Below, piece by piece: positions 32,790 through 43,919 of a stretch of 64,000 nucleotides of DNA. The notes beneath the pieces were generated by a model. The model saw nothing but the letters and a program-made list of their open reading frames with translations. It was not told the origin of the DNA and searched no databases. The stretch is taken from contig JPHH03000089.1 of assembly GCA_000750105.3 (NCBI GenBank), forward strand, positions 1 through 64,000, in the 5' to 3' direction. This DNA is from Tolypocladium sp. Sup5 PDA-1. Taxonomy: Eukaryota > Ascomycota > Sordariomycetes > Hypocreales > Ophiocordycipitaceae. The first letter of the stretch is position 1. The number at the start of each line of letters is the position of its first letter. Both the position numbers and the translations under genes were made by a program.

Positions 32790-35531
32790 ATGTCTCGATT
32801 CTTCCGCGGCGGCGACGACAGCTCCAGCGACTCCTCCAGCGACGAGGAGGAGCTCTACTCCGGCGAGGAGGAGGAGGAGAAGAAGAAGATCGACCAGGAT
32901 GGCTCCGACGAGGGCTCCGACGACGAGGGCTCCGAGGAGGAGAGCGAGGAGGCTTCCAGCGACGACGAGGATGGCAAGGGGCAGGGAGCCAGCAAGTTCT
33001 TGAAGGACTTTGACTCGGAGAGCGACGAGAGCGACGAGGACGTGCGAGCCAAGGTCAAGAGCGCCAAGGACAAGCGCCTGGACGAGCTCGAGGCCTCGAT
33101 CAAGCAGATTGAGAACGGCCAGAAGAATGGCGACTGGACGCTCATCTCCGCCGGTATGTGCTGATATGCAGGGACCTTGATGTTCCATATGGCTGGGAAA
33201 AGGAGATGCTAACGATCGATATAGAGTTTGATAAGCTCACCCGACAAGTATCCAAACTCCAAGATGGCGGCAAGACGCCCAAGCCGTACATCCGCATCAT
33301 CTCCGAGCTGGAGGACTTCATGAACGAGGCCCTGGCCAAGCAAAAGGTCACGCCGAAGAAGATGAACGCCACCCAAGCCAGAGCCTTGAACGCCGTCAAG
33401 CAAAAGATCAAGAAGTCCAACAAGGAGTACCAGACCCAGGTCGACGCCTATCGAGAGGACAAGTTTGGCTTCATGGAGTCTGACGAGGAAGAGGAGGAGG
33501 TGGTGGCCGCCCCTAAGGCTAAGAAGCTGCCCAAGCTCGACGACGAGGCTCCTCTAGACGAGCTCGACGACGAGGGCTTCGCCACAGTGGGCAAGGGTGG
33601 CCGAACTCTGCAGTACACTCCCGAGAGCATCTTCAAGCACCTGCGAACCATCATGGAGTCCCGTGGCAAGAAGAACACGGACCGGCTGGAGCAGATCAAG
33701 GTCATGGAGAAGCTCAACGAAATCGCCAACACGCCGTACCAGCAGATCCGAGTCCTCCTCACCATCATCTCCGCCCGGTTCGACCTGGGCTCTGGCACCT
33801 CCAATGTCATGCCCCTGGAGCACTGGAAGGCCGCCGAGAAGGAACTGTCCACTCTCCTCACCGTGCTCGAGACCAACCAGGATTACATCGTGGTCGAGAA
33901 CGTCGAGGAGTGGGACGACGACGAGAAGCCCCCTTCTCTGCAGCCTGGCGAAAAGTACATCAAGGTTGCCGGCAGCGTCGTCTCGTACGTGGAGAGGCTC
34001 GATGACGAGCTCATCCGCTCCCTGCAGAGCATCGACCCGCACACCTCCGAGTACATCGAGCGCCTGCAGGACGAGGGTGCGCTGTACAACATCATCTTCC
34101 GTGGCCTGCTCTACTACGAGTACCTGCGCAAGGAGCAGTCCCTCGACATTCCCCAAGACAGCATCAATCGCATTGTCATGCGACGACTGGAGCACGTCTA
34201 CTTCAAGGTAAGAAACCGACATCACATTGCCGTGGATCTCGATGGGTGGCTAACGTTTGCTCCAACAGCCCGCACAGGTTGTCAAGACCTTTGAGGAGAA
34301 CTGCTGGAAGGCGGTCGGTGACAAGGTCGAGTCCGTCATCACTCCCCGCACCGAGGCTCAGGACGCCGGCAACCTGGTCAACGTTCTGTGCAACTACCTC
34401 TTCAGCAACAGCGACGGCATTATTCGCGCCCGAGCCATGCTGTGCCAGGTGTACTTCCTCGCCCTCCACGGCGAGTACTACAAGGCCCGCGACATGATGC
34501 TCATGTCGCATTTGCAGGAGACCATCCCCAACTTTGACGTGCTGAGCCAGATCCTGTACAATCGGACGCTGGTCCAGGTCGGCCTGTGTGCCTTCCGCAA
34601 GGGCCTGGTCTACGACGCCCAGAACACCCTCCAGGAGATCTGCGGCAGCGGTCGGCAGAAGGAGTTGCTCGCCCAGGGTGTCATGATGCAGAGATACAAC
34701 CAGGTGTCGCCCGAGCAAGAACGCCTGGAGAAGCAGCGCCAGCTGCCCTTCCACATGCACATCAACCTGGAGCTTCTGGAGTGCGTGTACCTGACGTGCA
34801 GCATGCTCTTGGAGATTCCTCTGCTGGCCCAGACCGGATCGTCTCCCGACGTCAAGAAGCGCATCATCAGCAAGACATACCGCCGCATGCTCGAGTACCA
34901 CGAGAGGCAAATCTTCACCGGCCCCCCTGAGAACACACGTGACCACGTCATGCAGGCGTCCAAGGCGCTGGCGGCGGGCGAGTGGAAGAAGTCGACCAAC
35001 TTCATCCACAGCATCAAGATCTGGGAGCTGATGCCCAACTGCGAGGAGATCAAGGCCATGCTGGCCAAGCAGATCCAGGAGGAGGGTCTGCGGACCTACC
35101 TGTTCACGTACGCCCCATTCTATGACACCCTCTCCCTCGAGACGATTGGCGGCATGTTTGAGCTGGACGCGACCAAGGTGGGTGCCGTCGTCAGCAAGAT
35201 GATCAGCCACGAGGAGCTGGCGGCATCGCTGGATCAGGTCACGTCGACCGTCATCTTCCGCAAGGGCGTCGAGCTCAGCCGGCTGCAGTCGCTGGCGCTC
35301 ACGCTTTCCGACAAGGCCAGCGCTCTCATCGAGACCAACGAGCGGACGCTGGAGCAGCGGACGCAGGGCACCTCCAACGCCTTTGAGCGCCAGGGTGGCC
35401 GCGGCCGGGGAGGACAAAGAGGAGGCCGTGGCGGCGGTCGGGGCGGTCCGCGCACGGGAGGAAACCCGCAGAGGCAAGCCGGAGGCACGCAGTTTACGGG
35501 CGGCGCTCTGGGTGCGGCTGTCAGGGGTTAA
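32790..35531 (+). CDS. nip1: Translation initiation factor eIF3 subunit c (Nip1)
   Basis: Core scaffold subunit of eIF3 that binds eIF1 and eIF5 on the 40S ribosome. Three exons, 32790-33153, 33225-34207 and 34269-35531 (869 aa). The N-terminus is the characteristic Ser/Asp/Glu-rich acidic tract (MSRFFRGGDDSSSDSSSDEE) with many casein-kinase-type sites. The middle carries the eIF3c N-terminal domain (KTPKPYIRIISELEDFMNEA). The C-terminal third is the PCI domain, with TYLFTYAPFYDTLSL and the winged-helix strand DATKVGAVVSKMISHEEL. An RGG-rich tail (GGRGRGGQRGGRGGG) follows the PCI domain and may bind RNA. Both introns have CTAAC branch points. Confidence 0.97.
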
Positions 35532-36003
35532 GCTGGTAGGGGCATCCATGGATGCGTGTCTGTCCACGAGGCTGGCGGGAGGCGTCTTCGTTGTTTGAGG
35601 AATTTCTTAACTGTCTTGCATGGATGGGAAGGGCTGCGTTTTATAATGCAAAAGGGCGAGGCATCTCTGCCGCTACGTGTCTCGTTTCTAGGTTGAACAG
35701 CGGCATGGGAGACGAGAAGAGAAAAGGATACATAGAATGGCTGCCAGTTCCCGGTCTGTGTTTCTCGTCCGTTGTGCTGCGTGATGTCGTGAAGCCTTCC
35801 GATCTTTTTCACTGGTTGGTCATGAGACCCAGGTATCTGCATGTACAGCCCACATCCTGGCCGATCCTGCACCCTTTCTGGGTAGCACATCGCGAAACAG
35901 AGTTGATAGGCTGCACCACCATCGGTGTGGTACCCGACTGACTGCTGACGATCGTCAACTCCCCTCATCTCAACCTCTATTATGACAAGAGGCCGTCTCC
36001 TCC
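35532..36003. other. eIF3c 3' flank and esterase promoter
   Basis: 472 bp between two same-strand genes, with AT-rich 3' sequence first. No gene or RNA recognised. Confidence 0.45.
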
Positions 36004-37826
36004 ATGCTCCCGTTTCTCAGTCTTTGCATGTCTCTGGCGGCGCTCAACCCTCTCTCGGTCGTCGCCGCCGCCCAACATGGATGCCCCGATTCCTTCCGCC
36101 AGCGTTGCCTCTCCTTTGCTCCTGAGCAGCTGATCCGCAACTCGACCCGGACGCGCCTCGAGTACGTCACCAACGGCACGACGCTCCAGCTCACCGAAAA
36201 CGTCGCCTCGTGCGGGCGTCCGTCGCAGGCCGTCTCGGCGAACCTGTGCCGCGTTGCGCTGCAGATCCCTACGTCGGGCCGCTCGGGCATTGCGTTTGAG
36301 CTGTGGCTGCCGGAGGAGTGGGATGGCGGGCGATACGTCGCGACGGGGAATGGCGGTATAGATGGGTGTATGTAGCCTCGTTGGAGGAGTGCTACAGCTT
36401 TGCTGATGTCCTTGTTTGATGTAGGCATCAAGTATGAGGATCTGGCGTACACGACGGCCAACGGGTTCGCTGCCATGGGGACGAACAACGGCCACGATGG
36501 CCCTACTGGCGTCACGTTCCTGGACAACCCGGATATCTTGGAGGATTTCTCCCATAGGGCGTGAGGCGGGAATATCTACCCTGTGATGGTGGTTCAAGCT
36601 GACTGCTATCCAGCCTCCATACCGGCACCGTCGCAGGCAAGCTGCTCACCGAGGCGTTCTACACCAGACCCCCAGCCTACTCGTACTACCTCGGGTGCTC
36701 CCTCGGCGGCCGCATGGGTATCAAGGCAGCAGAGGCCTACCCAGACGACTACGACGGCATCGTCGCGGGAGCGCCCGCCGTGGACTTCAACCACCTGCAA
36801 GGCGAGCGGGCCATGTTCTACACCATCACCGGCGCCGTCGGCTCGCCCAACTTCATCGGGCCGGAGCTCTGGACAGGGCTGATCCACGACGAGGTCCTCC
36901 GGCAGTGCGACGCGCTGGATGGGGCGAGGGATGGCATCATCGAGGTGCCTGGCCGGTGCCACTTTCGGCCGGAGACGCTGCTGTGTTCGCCGGGGGGGAA
37001 TACAACTGGTGGTGCGTGTCTGAACGAACAGCAGGTTGAGCAGCTCAAGAAGATATATGCTCCGTATACGTATCCCAACGGGACGTTGATCTTTCCGCGG
37101 ATGAACCCGGGGAACGAGGTCTACGCCGTGCAGAAGCTCCTCGCGGGTGCTCCCTTTAGTTACTCCCAGGTATTTCTTCCATCTCGCGTTCACCATTGTA
37201 TCAATCTACTGAACCAATACAGGACTGGTTCAGATACGCCGTCCTCCGCGACCCAACCTGGAACGCCGCCACCTACGACAGCACCCTCGCCGCCCTCGCC
37301 GAGCAGCTCAACCCCTTCGACATACGGACCTTCCCGCGCGCCCTCCCCGCGTTCAAGGCGCGCGGCGGCCGGCTGCTGAGCTACCACGGCGGGCAGGACA
37401 ACCAGATCACGAGCTTCAACACGGAGCGCTTCTGGGACCGCATGGCGGAGGGGGACGCGGACCTGCGGGGCTGGTACCGCTTCTTCCGCGTGTCGGGCAT
37501 GGCGCATTGCAACTCGGGCCCGGGGGCCTGGGTCTTTGGACAGGGAGGCGGCGCGGCGGGTCAGGGTGTTGGGTTTGAGGCGCAGGGGAATGTGCTTGCT
37601 GCGATGGTTGCGTGGGTAGAAGGAGGGCGGGCGCCGGATGCTGTGACGGGGACAAAGTTTGTCAACGACACTGTTTCACTGGGCGTTGACTTCCGGCGGA
37701 CGCATTGCCTGTGGGTATCTGTCCTGGGAGTTGTTGATGTGATGCTAACTGAGTGGTAGATATCCCAGCACGCAGACGTACATTGGCGGTGATGATAAAC
37801 TGCCTTTGAGCTGGAGATGCGTATAG
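36004..37826 (+). CDS. Secreted tannase/feruloyl esterase family protein
   Basis: Alpha/beta-hydrolase that cleaves ester bonds of plant phenolics; secreted. Five exons: 36004-36367, 36425-36560, 36614-37169, 37223-37710 and 37760-37826, total 1611 nt and 536 aa, the family size. Signal peptide MLPFLSLCMSLAALNPLSVVAA. The nucleophile motif is GCSLGG (Cys-Ser pair of tannases, the Cys bonding the Cys near the catalytic His), the catalytic Asp region is YHGGQDNQI and the His motif is SGMAHCNSGPG. Many Cys residues and N-glycan sites (NTT, NGT) fit secretion. Substrate (ferulate, chlorogenate, gallate) cannot be fixed. The last exon is short and ends LPLSWRCV; the gene stops 97 bp from the convergent DUF4246 stop. 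Confidence 0.92.
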
Positions 37827-37923
37827 CGGCGTGTTCCAGCCCACACTTACAACCCCATAGACATATACACAGCCCGATGCCCAGCTTAAATACCCAAGAA
37901 GTGTTCAGGGTCTAGAGTCTAGT

Positions 37924-39971
37924 CTAGTGCTCGCAGAAGCTAAAATCAACATCCTCCAGGCTCCCCGTCGTCTTGTCCTGCAGCACGGTGCGCTCGGCCA
38001 TGAGCTCCTTCCGGATGGTGCGCGCCTCGTGAGCGTCAACGACGTCGACGTTCTTGAGCACCATCTCGGCCAGCTCGGGGGGCAGCCGGCCGCTGCCCCG
38101 GATGTGCTCCTCGCCGGCCCACCAGTGGCGCTGCTGCGGCGGGACGCTGGCCGTGGAGATGACGGGCACGGCCGGGTCGACGAGGAAGAGCGCGAGGATC
38201 TTGCGGTGGCCCGGCCGGGAGGCGTCGGCGAGCGAGAAGGGCTGGACGCGGTGCTGGAAGAGGTTCGGGAAGAAGAGCGCGCGGCCGGGCCGCGTGAGCA
38301 CGGCGCCGACGTCCTGCAGGGTGCTGCCCTCGGCGGCGGCGTCGACGGCAAAGGTGCGCTCGATGGAGCGCCAGTCGTTCTGCTCGTAGCTCAGCTCCGT
38401 GGACAGCTCCTCGGCGTTGGCGGGCGTGCGCAGGCCGAGGCGCGAGTCGGTGATGTTGTCGCTGTCGTAGTAGAAGAGCGCCGTGGCGCAGATGTGCTCG
38501 TTGAGCTGGCCCTCGACGTGCCACGAGCCGCCGTCGTAGGTGGGCTTGTCGGGCGTGAGGTGGATGTTGGCGAGCTTGACGATGACCTGGATGCAGGGGG
38601 CGCCGCCGAAGAAGCCCGATGTCTTGACGTCGCGGGGGGCGAGGTTGAAGAAGCGCGTCTTGCCGTCCTCGTCGGTGGCGCTCTTCTGCTCGGCCTCGAC
38701 GCAGGCGTCGGGCACGTCGGGCGGGTGCGTCGCGTTGAACCAGCGCATGTCGAGCCCGCCGCGCTCCGAGTCGTCGTAGTCGTCCTCGTACTCCTCGTCC
38801 TCTTCACGGGGCGCCTCGCCGTCGTTGAGCGGCCGGTTCGAGGGCCGGCACGCGTAGTGGTCCTTGCAGAGGGCTGGCGTCAAGCACTTGGGGCCCACGG
38901 ACTCGGTTTGCAGCCGCTGGAGCTGGAACTCCTTGGGCCAGCGGTAGACGACGTCCCACGCGGGGAGGGCCTTTTCGATGAAGCGCTCGATGATGGGGTA
39001 CAGCCCGGCGTGCTCGACGGGGTGCAGGTTGTTGACGTAGCTGTCGATCCTGGCGTGCCCGGAGCTGTCGATGCGCACGTCGCAGGGCAGCCACTGGAAG
39101 CGCAGGGACAGGGACGGGATCTGTTGGTTCCCGCGCCAGCTGTACGACGCCTCCAGGGACAGCTCGGCGGGATCCGGCTCGGGGACGACGTCGCCGACGC
39201 CGCAGTGCTCGAGGCAGTTGGCCACGTCGATGCGCTTGTCGGGGAGGATGCGCGAGCGGCCGTAGAGCAGCGGCCACAGCGACGGGTGCACCAGGTCGAG
39301 CACCTTGCCGTCGCTGCCGGGGTGCCAGTCCTTTTGGTCGTCGGGGACGTCCTCGAGCGGCTTGACGGCTGCCATGAGCTCGTCGCGCAGGGCGTCTGGG
39401 AGGAGCTTGTCCGACTTGATGACGCAGGCCGAGTAGTCGAAGACAGGGATGAGCCCCGTCTGCTCGTACAGATCTGCCTTTTTGCGAATCTCATCGAGGC
39501 ACTGCACACTGCACGTCAGGAAAGGGTCCTCCATAGAGCGCCGTTCATCTACTCACAGCATCTGCCATGGCAGGCGTAAAGTCGGCGTGCTCGCGGTAGG
39601 CGGGCCAGTCCATGGCCAGCGCCTCGGCCTTCCACCTGGCGGCAATCTCGGGGTCGCGGACCTTGCGCCACCACTCGGGCTTGTTGGTGAGGTCCTCGAC
39701 GACCTTGAGCATGCAGACCTCGCGGATGAGCAGCGTGGCGGCCGCCCAGTCGCGGTCGCGGTCGCCCATGAGCACGGGGAAGCGCCTGTCGTAGTCGGGC
39801 AGATAGGCCAGGGGCAGGCCGAAGCCGGGCCGCTTCAGGGGGCCGTCATCGCCAGCAGCCGGCCCTGGCTATGAGGCGGTATTTGTTAGCGTTCCATTGC
39901 ACAGGACGCGCAAGTGTTGGCGATGAGAGATGCGGGCATGAATGAGTTACCTTTGCGGGGTCCGCAGCCAT
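37924..39971 (-). CDS. DUF4246 family protein
   Basis: Fungal protein of unknown function carrying DUF4246 over most of its length. Three exons: 39971-39951 (MAADPAK), 39868-39557 and 39501-37924, total 1911 nt and 636 aa. Typical blocks are TLLIREVCMLKVVEDLTNKP, KDWHPGSDGKVLDLVHPSLWPLLYGRSR, SYVNNLHP and SWHVEGQLNEHICATALFYY. It ends with LFFPNLFQHRVQPFSL and GHRKILALFLVDP. The WHVEG, QHRV and GHRK spacing resembles the metal and 2-oxoglutarate sites of cupin-fold oxygenases (H-x-E, H, then a basic residue); that is inference. A highly acidic stretch (REEDEEYEDDYDDSE) interrupts the middle. Exon 1 is only 21 nt. Confidence 0.88.
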
Positions 39972-41731
39972 CGTGGAGGGGCAATCAAGCAATTGATGGC
40001 CGACGAAGAGGATCTGAAGATGAGGACTCGAGTGAATGGCTGAAGAGGGTCAAGATGATCAAACGGTTCCCCTAATTGTCGTCGAGGCGTCAACCCAATA
40101 TATGTGTCGTCGTGGTCGGCTCGTGCACATCGCCAAGCCGATGTTGCCTGCCTAGCTCCAGTCTGCCTCACTGGTGTGGCTTTTCCCCTGATACTGGACC
40201 GCCGTGACCGGACCAGCGTAGCCGAGCTGGAGCTGGTGAACATGGAGCTGGTATCTTCAGCTGGAGCTCCACCAGACGCGCAGGCAGAACTGCCAGGATA
40301 GGGGATTAAGGGACGTGATGAAGGGCGCCAAGTTGTCGCGGTGTCACGGTACTGCCTGGACAGGCTGCATCTGCATCTACCTGTTGGATCAGATGATGCC
40401 ACCCAGGGTGCTGTGCTGTGTTCTGCTGGCTGCATTGCGACAAAGTGCTTCCACTGCTGATTGATATTGGGCTGTCAAGGGACTTTGGTTTTGCATAAAG
40501 TGGCATTGCCCTGTTGCACGACGCAGGCCATGCCGGTTCGATTGCATCTCATCTACCTAGGAAACATCAGCTGAGAATCGCACCGCCAAACATGCACCAT
40601 CGGCCGGGCGCAATCAAAACCATCATTCTCGCCAACGCGTCAAGTTCTGTGGATGACAATAGAGGGTCGCTTCACAATTATGGCAAGGCCAAGCCCCCGG
40701 AAGAAACCGGCATACAATGCGCCGTTCGCCCCCCCTTGCCCCCCATCTTCCACAATCCAGTGGCTGGTTCTAGAGACAGCAGGCATCCGCGACGTTGAGG
40801 TTATTTGGACCACAAGCTGTGGTGGAAACCTGGTCACTGTCAGTGGCCACAGTGCCGCCCAGGGGCAGCTCCACTGACCAATTGACACCCGGTCCCCGTC
40901 GTCGGGTCCGTCTGTTCTCTCCCGAATTATTGCCCCTTGGTGACTTTAGACCCCTTCTTTCCGGGGAATGGAACTTACAGAGTACCTTCCTAGGTACCTG
41001 CTATCGCCTAAAAAGCGTAATGGCAATTGCACGTTTCCGCTTATTGCTTTAACTTCTGCCATATCTTAGAACGCCTTTAGCCGCTGTGGATGGAAGCCAC
41101 TCAGGGCCACGAGTACTCCGTAGTGATTATGAGATCAGAATCATCAGATTGTACGGAAAGGCCCAGCGGGCCTCGGCGAGCACCACTGGCGGCACCTGCC
41201 AAAGCCCGATGTCCATATGCGCCAAAGGAGGAAGGACTTGCCGGGTCGCAGCTGACCGTTTCTCAAGGAATCAACTTGGCAAGGATTAAGTTACTACTTC
41301 TGAGAATACAAAAACTGCACTCGTTCCTGTACCTCTCCACCATCATAACTCTTGCTTGCATTATCTTCTTCTCATCAACGGTCGTTTTAACGGGGAGCAA
41401 TTGGAATCCACACCGGCCTGATTCGGTCGCAGCTCCTAGATCCGAGGTGGGGTCCGCATGCCGAGGCACCGGCAGGTGAGACGGGCTGCCGAGCGCTGCG
41501 CTACGACCTGGTTGCGTCTGCGTCCTGCACGTCCAGGGACACACATTCTCCGACTTGACGATTCAACGGCCACAAGGAAGCTTTCGTACACAGCGGCGAG
41601 GCTCATGATAGCCCCCTGATAACCTTGTCAACCTCCATCCCACCCGCGACCCTACGCCGACGCTCCTGCAGCCGAGCGATTTACGAGAGCGCACTTCACA
41701 CCGACCAACCCACGATCCTACAGCTTCCGCC
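39972..41731. promoter_or_regulatory. Divergent promoter region, DUF4246 / Pex11-like
   Basis: 1.76 kb between divergent starts. GAGCTGG-type direct repeats occur at about 40229-40268 and CCTAGG palindromes at about 40556 and 40988. Short frames have no recognisable products. Confidence 0.45.
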
Positions 41732-42700
41732 ATGGCTGCCGAACCCGACGCCAACGTCGAGCACGTCACGACGCTGCCCTCGGGCGAGCCCATCGACTCG
41801 TCGGCGCCGCCGTCGCTCCCTCCGCCCAACAAGAAGGCCCCCGTCGGCGCCGTCTTCGCCGCAACCCCGTCCCACGCCGATGCCTTCATCTCGCACCTCT
41901 ACCGATGCATGCAGACGCGCGCTGGCGCCGACGTCGTCCTGCTCTTCCTCTGCTATGCCAGTCGCCTCAGCGGCTCCGTTCTCGAGACACTGAGCCGGCC
42001 CGTCCTCCAGCACTCGGCCCGTCGGCTCGTCGCCATGGCCTTTAAGTTGCCGCCCGCGACCACCGTCGTCCTGTCCCCGGCGACGCCTCAGCCTCCCCTC
42101 GCCGCCTTTGCGCTCCAGCTCGGCGGCCGCTTCAAGGCCTTGGCGGCGCTGTTGAGTGAGACGCGAACAATGGGCAGGCTGTGGGGGCTGCTGGGACTGT
42201 ACTTTGCGGCCAAGAAGCTGATTCTCAAATCGCGCGCCGCCAAGCAACAAAAGGGCTCCGAGAAGGCGGCGGAGAAGACGCAGGACGCGGCCGAGGATCT
42301 CTTCGACACCATCGTGGCCTACGCGCAGGTCATCTCGCTCATCTCGTACCAGGCGTCCGAGAACATTGCCTACCTCTCGAGCAAAAAGGTGCTGCCCTTT
42401 TCCCCCGCGACGCAGGGCAGGCTGGGGCTGATCAGCGTGCGCTCGTGGGGCCTGTACGTGGGAATGGAGCTGGGCCGCCTGCTCGTGGAGCGCTCGCGCA
42501 AGGTCAGCAGCGGCGCGGCCGCCAAGGACGCCCAGTGGGCGGCCGGCTGGACCAAGATCTTCACGCGCAACCTGTCGTGGGCGCCGCTGACGGTGCACTG
42601 GAGCATGCGCAACGGGCCGCTGCCCGACCTTGCGGTGTCGCTGCTGGCGGCGTACCCGTCGATCGGCGCCATGATGGACCTGTGGCGAGAGACGGCCTGA
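41732..42700 (+). CDS. Peroxisomal biogenesis factor 11 family protein (Pex11C-like)
   Basis: Peroxisomal membrane protein of the PEX11 family, involved in elongation and proliferation of peroxisomes. Single exon, 322 aa. After a Pro-rich head, the Pex11 region shows HADAFISHLYRCMQTRAGADVVLLFLCY, the amphipathic N-terminal helices that remodel membrane. A second conserved part follows, TMGRLWGLLGLYFAAKKL. The charged AAEKTQDAAEDLFDTIVAYAQVI segment precedes FQASENIAYLSSK-like sequence and a C-terminal hydrophobic region (LLAAYPSIGAMMDLW). The overall layout fits the fungal Pex11C/Pex11B-like branch rather than canonical Pex11. Convergent with the hemerythrin gene. Confidence 0.82.
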   Translation: MAAEPDANVEHVTTLPSGEPIDSSAPPSLPPPNKKAPVGAVFAATPSHADAFISHLYRCMQTRAGADVVLLFLCYASRLSGSVLETLSRPVLQHSARRLVAMAFKLPPATTVVLSPATPQPPLAAFALQLGGRFKALAALLSETRTMGRLWGLLGLYFAAKKLILKSRAAKQQKGSEKAAEKTQDAAEDLFDTIVAYAQVISLISYQASENIAYLSSKKVLPFSPATQGRLGLISVRSWGLYVGMELGRLLVERSRKVSSGAAAKDAQWAAGWTKIFTRNLSWAPLTVHWSMRNGPLPDLAVSLLAAYPSIGAMMDLWRETA

Positions 42701-43131
42701 TGGGAGCAGTCTGGTATTGAAAGGGACATTTAAAATGAGGAAGAAAAGGATGCCCGGCGTGCCACGAGTGCCAAGACAACCGACCGGGGTGATTTAATGA
42801 CTACGACAAGTTGGACACGTCTTTCTCTGCTATTTCTTCTTATCTTCTTTTCTCTTTGGAACCGACTTTGCGCAGCTTCCTATGGCCCCTTATTCTCCCT
42901 GTTCTTCGATATTTCTCGCCGTTAGAGGAAAGGCTTGATAGACGATCAACTCATCGCCAGACCAGGGGCAGCTTGCTTGTGCGGCCACTCGAGGGTTGTC
43001 TAAAAACAGGCACATATATATACATTTCGCATGTCTATTGATCAATACTCCCAGTTCGCTCACTGTCCCGCTCTTTATCGACGGCCCATGCTGGTGCTGA
43101 GAGGCCCTGCATGGCCTTGCAGCTCAGTCAC
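42701..43131. other. Tail-to-tail intergenic region
   Basis: AT-rich 3' flanks of two convergent genes; nothing else recognised. Confidence 0.5.
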
Positions 43132-43919
43132 TTATATATGCATCCTTATCATGTCCTCTTTACTCCAATACTTCCTCATGTTCTCCGCCCCCAGCGTCTT
43201 CACCTCCTCGTCCAGATGCGCCCACAGCACGTCGCCCCAACTCTCCATCTTCTCCTTGAGCGCGCCCATCTCAAAGTCCTGCTCACCCTTCTGGCAGCGC
43301 TTGAGGTAGCCCTCAAAGTCCTCGAGCCCGGCGTGGATGCGCGCGTGCTGCGCGATCATGTCGCCCCTGCGCGGGTCGAACTCGGGCATACGGGCGGCGA
43401 GGCGCGGGAAGATGAATTCTTCCTCGATGGCGTGGTGCCCGGCGAGGTGCTTGGCGAAGGAGAGGCCCTCGGCGAGGAACTGCCGCAGGGTCATGTTTTG
43501 GGGGCGGCGGGAGGTAGTGCAGGCGGTCCAGAGGAGGGTCCAGGTGGAGCGGAAGTAGTTGTGCTGGATATAGTGTGTGAGTTTTGTCATTCATGGGTTT
43601 GGAGACGGTGAGATGAGATGAGATGGGGGAGACGTACAAAGGCGTCCATCCTGTCGGCCATTTGGTTGTAGATGCGAAAGTCGTGGTTGGACAGCGGCGG
43701 AAGCGGCTCATCGGATTTGCTGCCGTTGCCTTGAACATCCTGCTTTTTGTCCTTGCCCATCTTGGCGGTTGCTATCTGCGAATTCCAATGCCGGAATGTC
43801 GTGAGATGCCGTGGTGTTTTCGGTGCCGGGTGGCTCGGAAGAAGACTCGCCCTGACGTTGCAGCAGCCAGATGTCGTGATAAGTCGTTGGAAGTTGTTCA
43901 ATATTCTCGGTGGTGGCAT
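43132..43919 (-). CDS. Hemerythrin-like HHE cation-binding protein
   Basis: Four-helix-bundle di-iron protein of the HHE family, a possible oxygen, nitric oxide or iron sensor or store. Two exons, 43919-43638 and 43563-43132 (237 aa). Metal ligands appear in order: His of MDAFHNYFRS (across the intron), HLAGHHAIEEEFIF, IAQHARIHAGLEDF and LWAHLDEEV. A second in-frame Met at 43760 (MGKDKKQD) would give 184 aa with the full domain. The 53-residue extension before it (MPPPRILNNFQRLITTSGCC) is rich in Arg, Ser and Thr and free of acids, as mitochondrial presequences are, so either or both starts may be used. The intron holds a short GATGA repeat. No gene lies downstream for more than 400 bp. Confidence 0.85.

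Noticed and set aside
37927..39579. 550-codon open frame antisense to the DUF4246 gene
   Set aside because: Low-complexity Leu/Val/Gly/Arg product and no homologous motif; a shadow of the GC-rich codons of the true exon.
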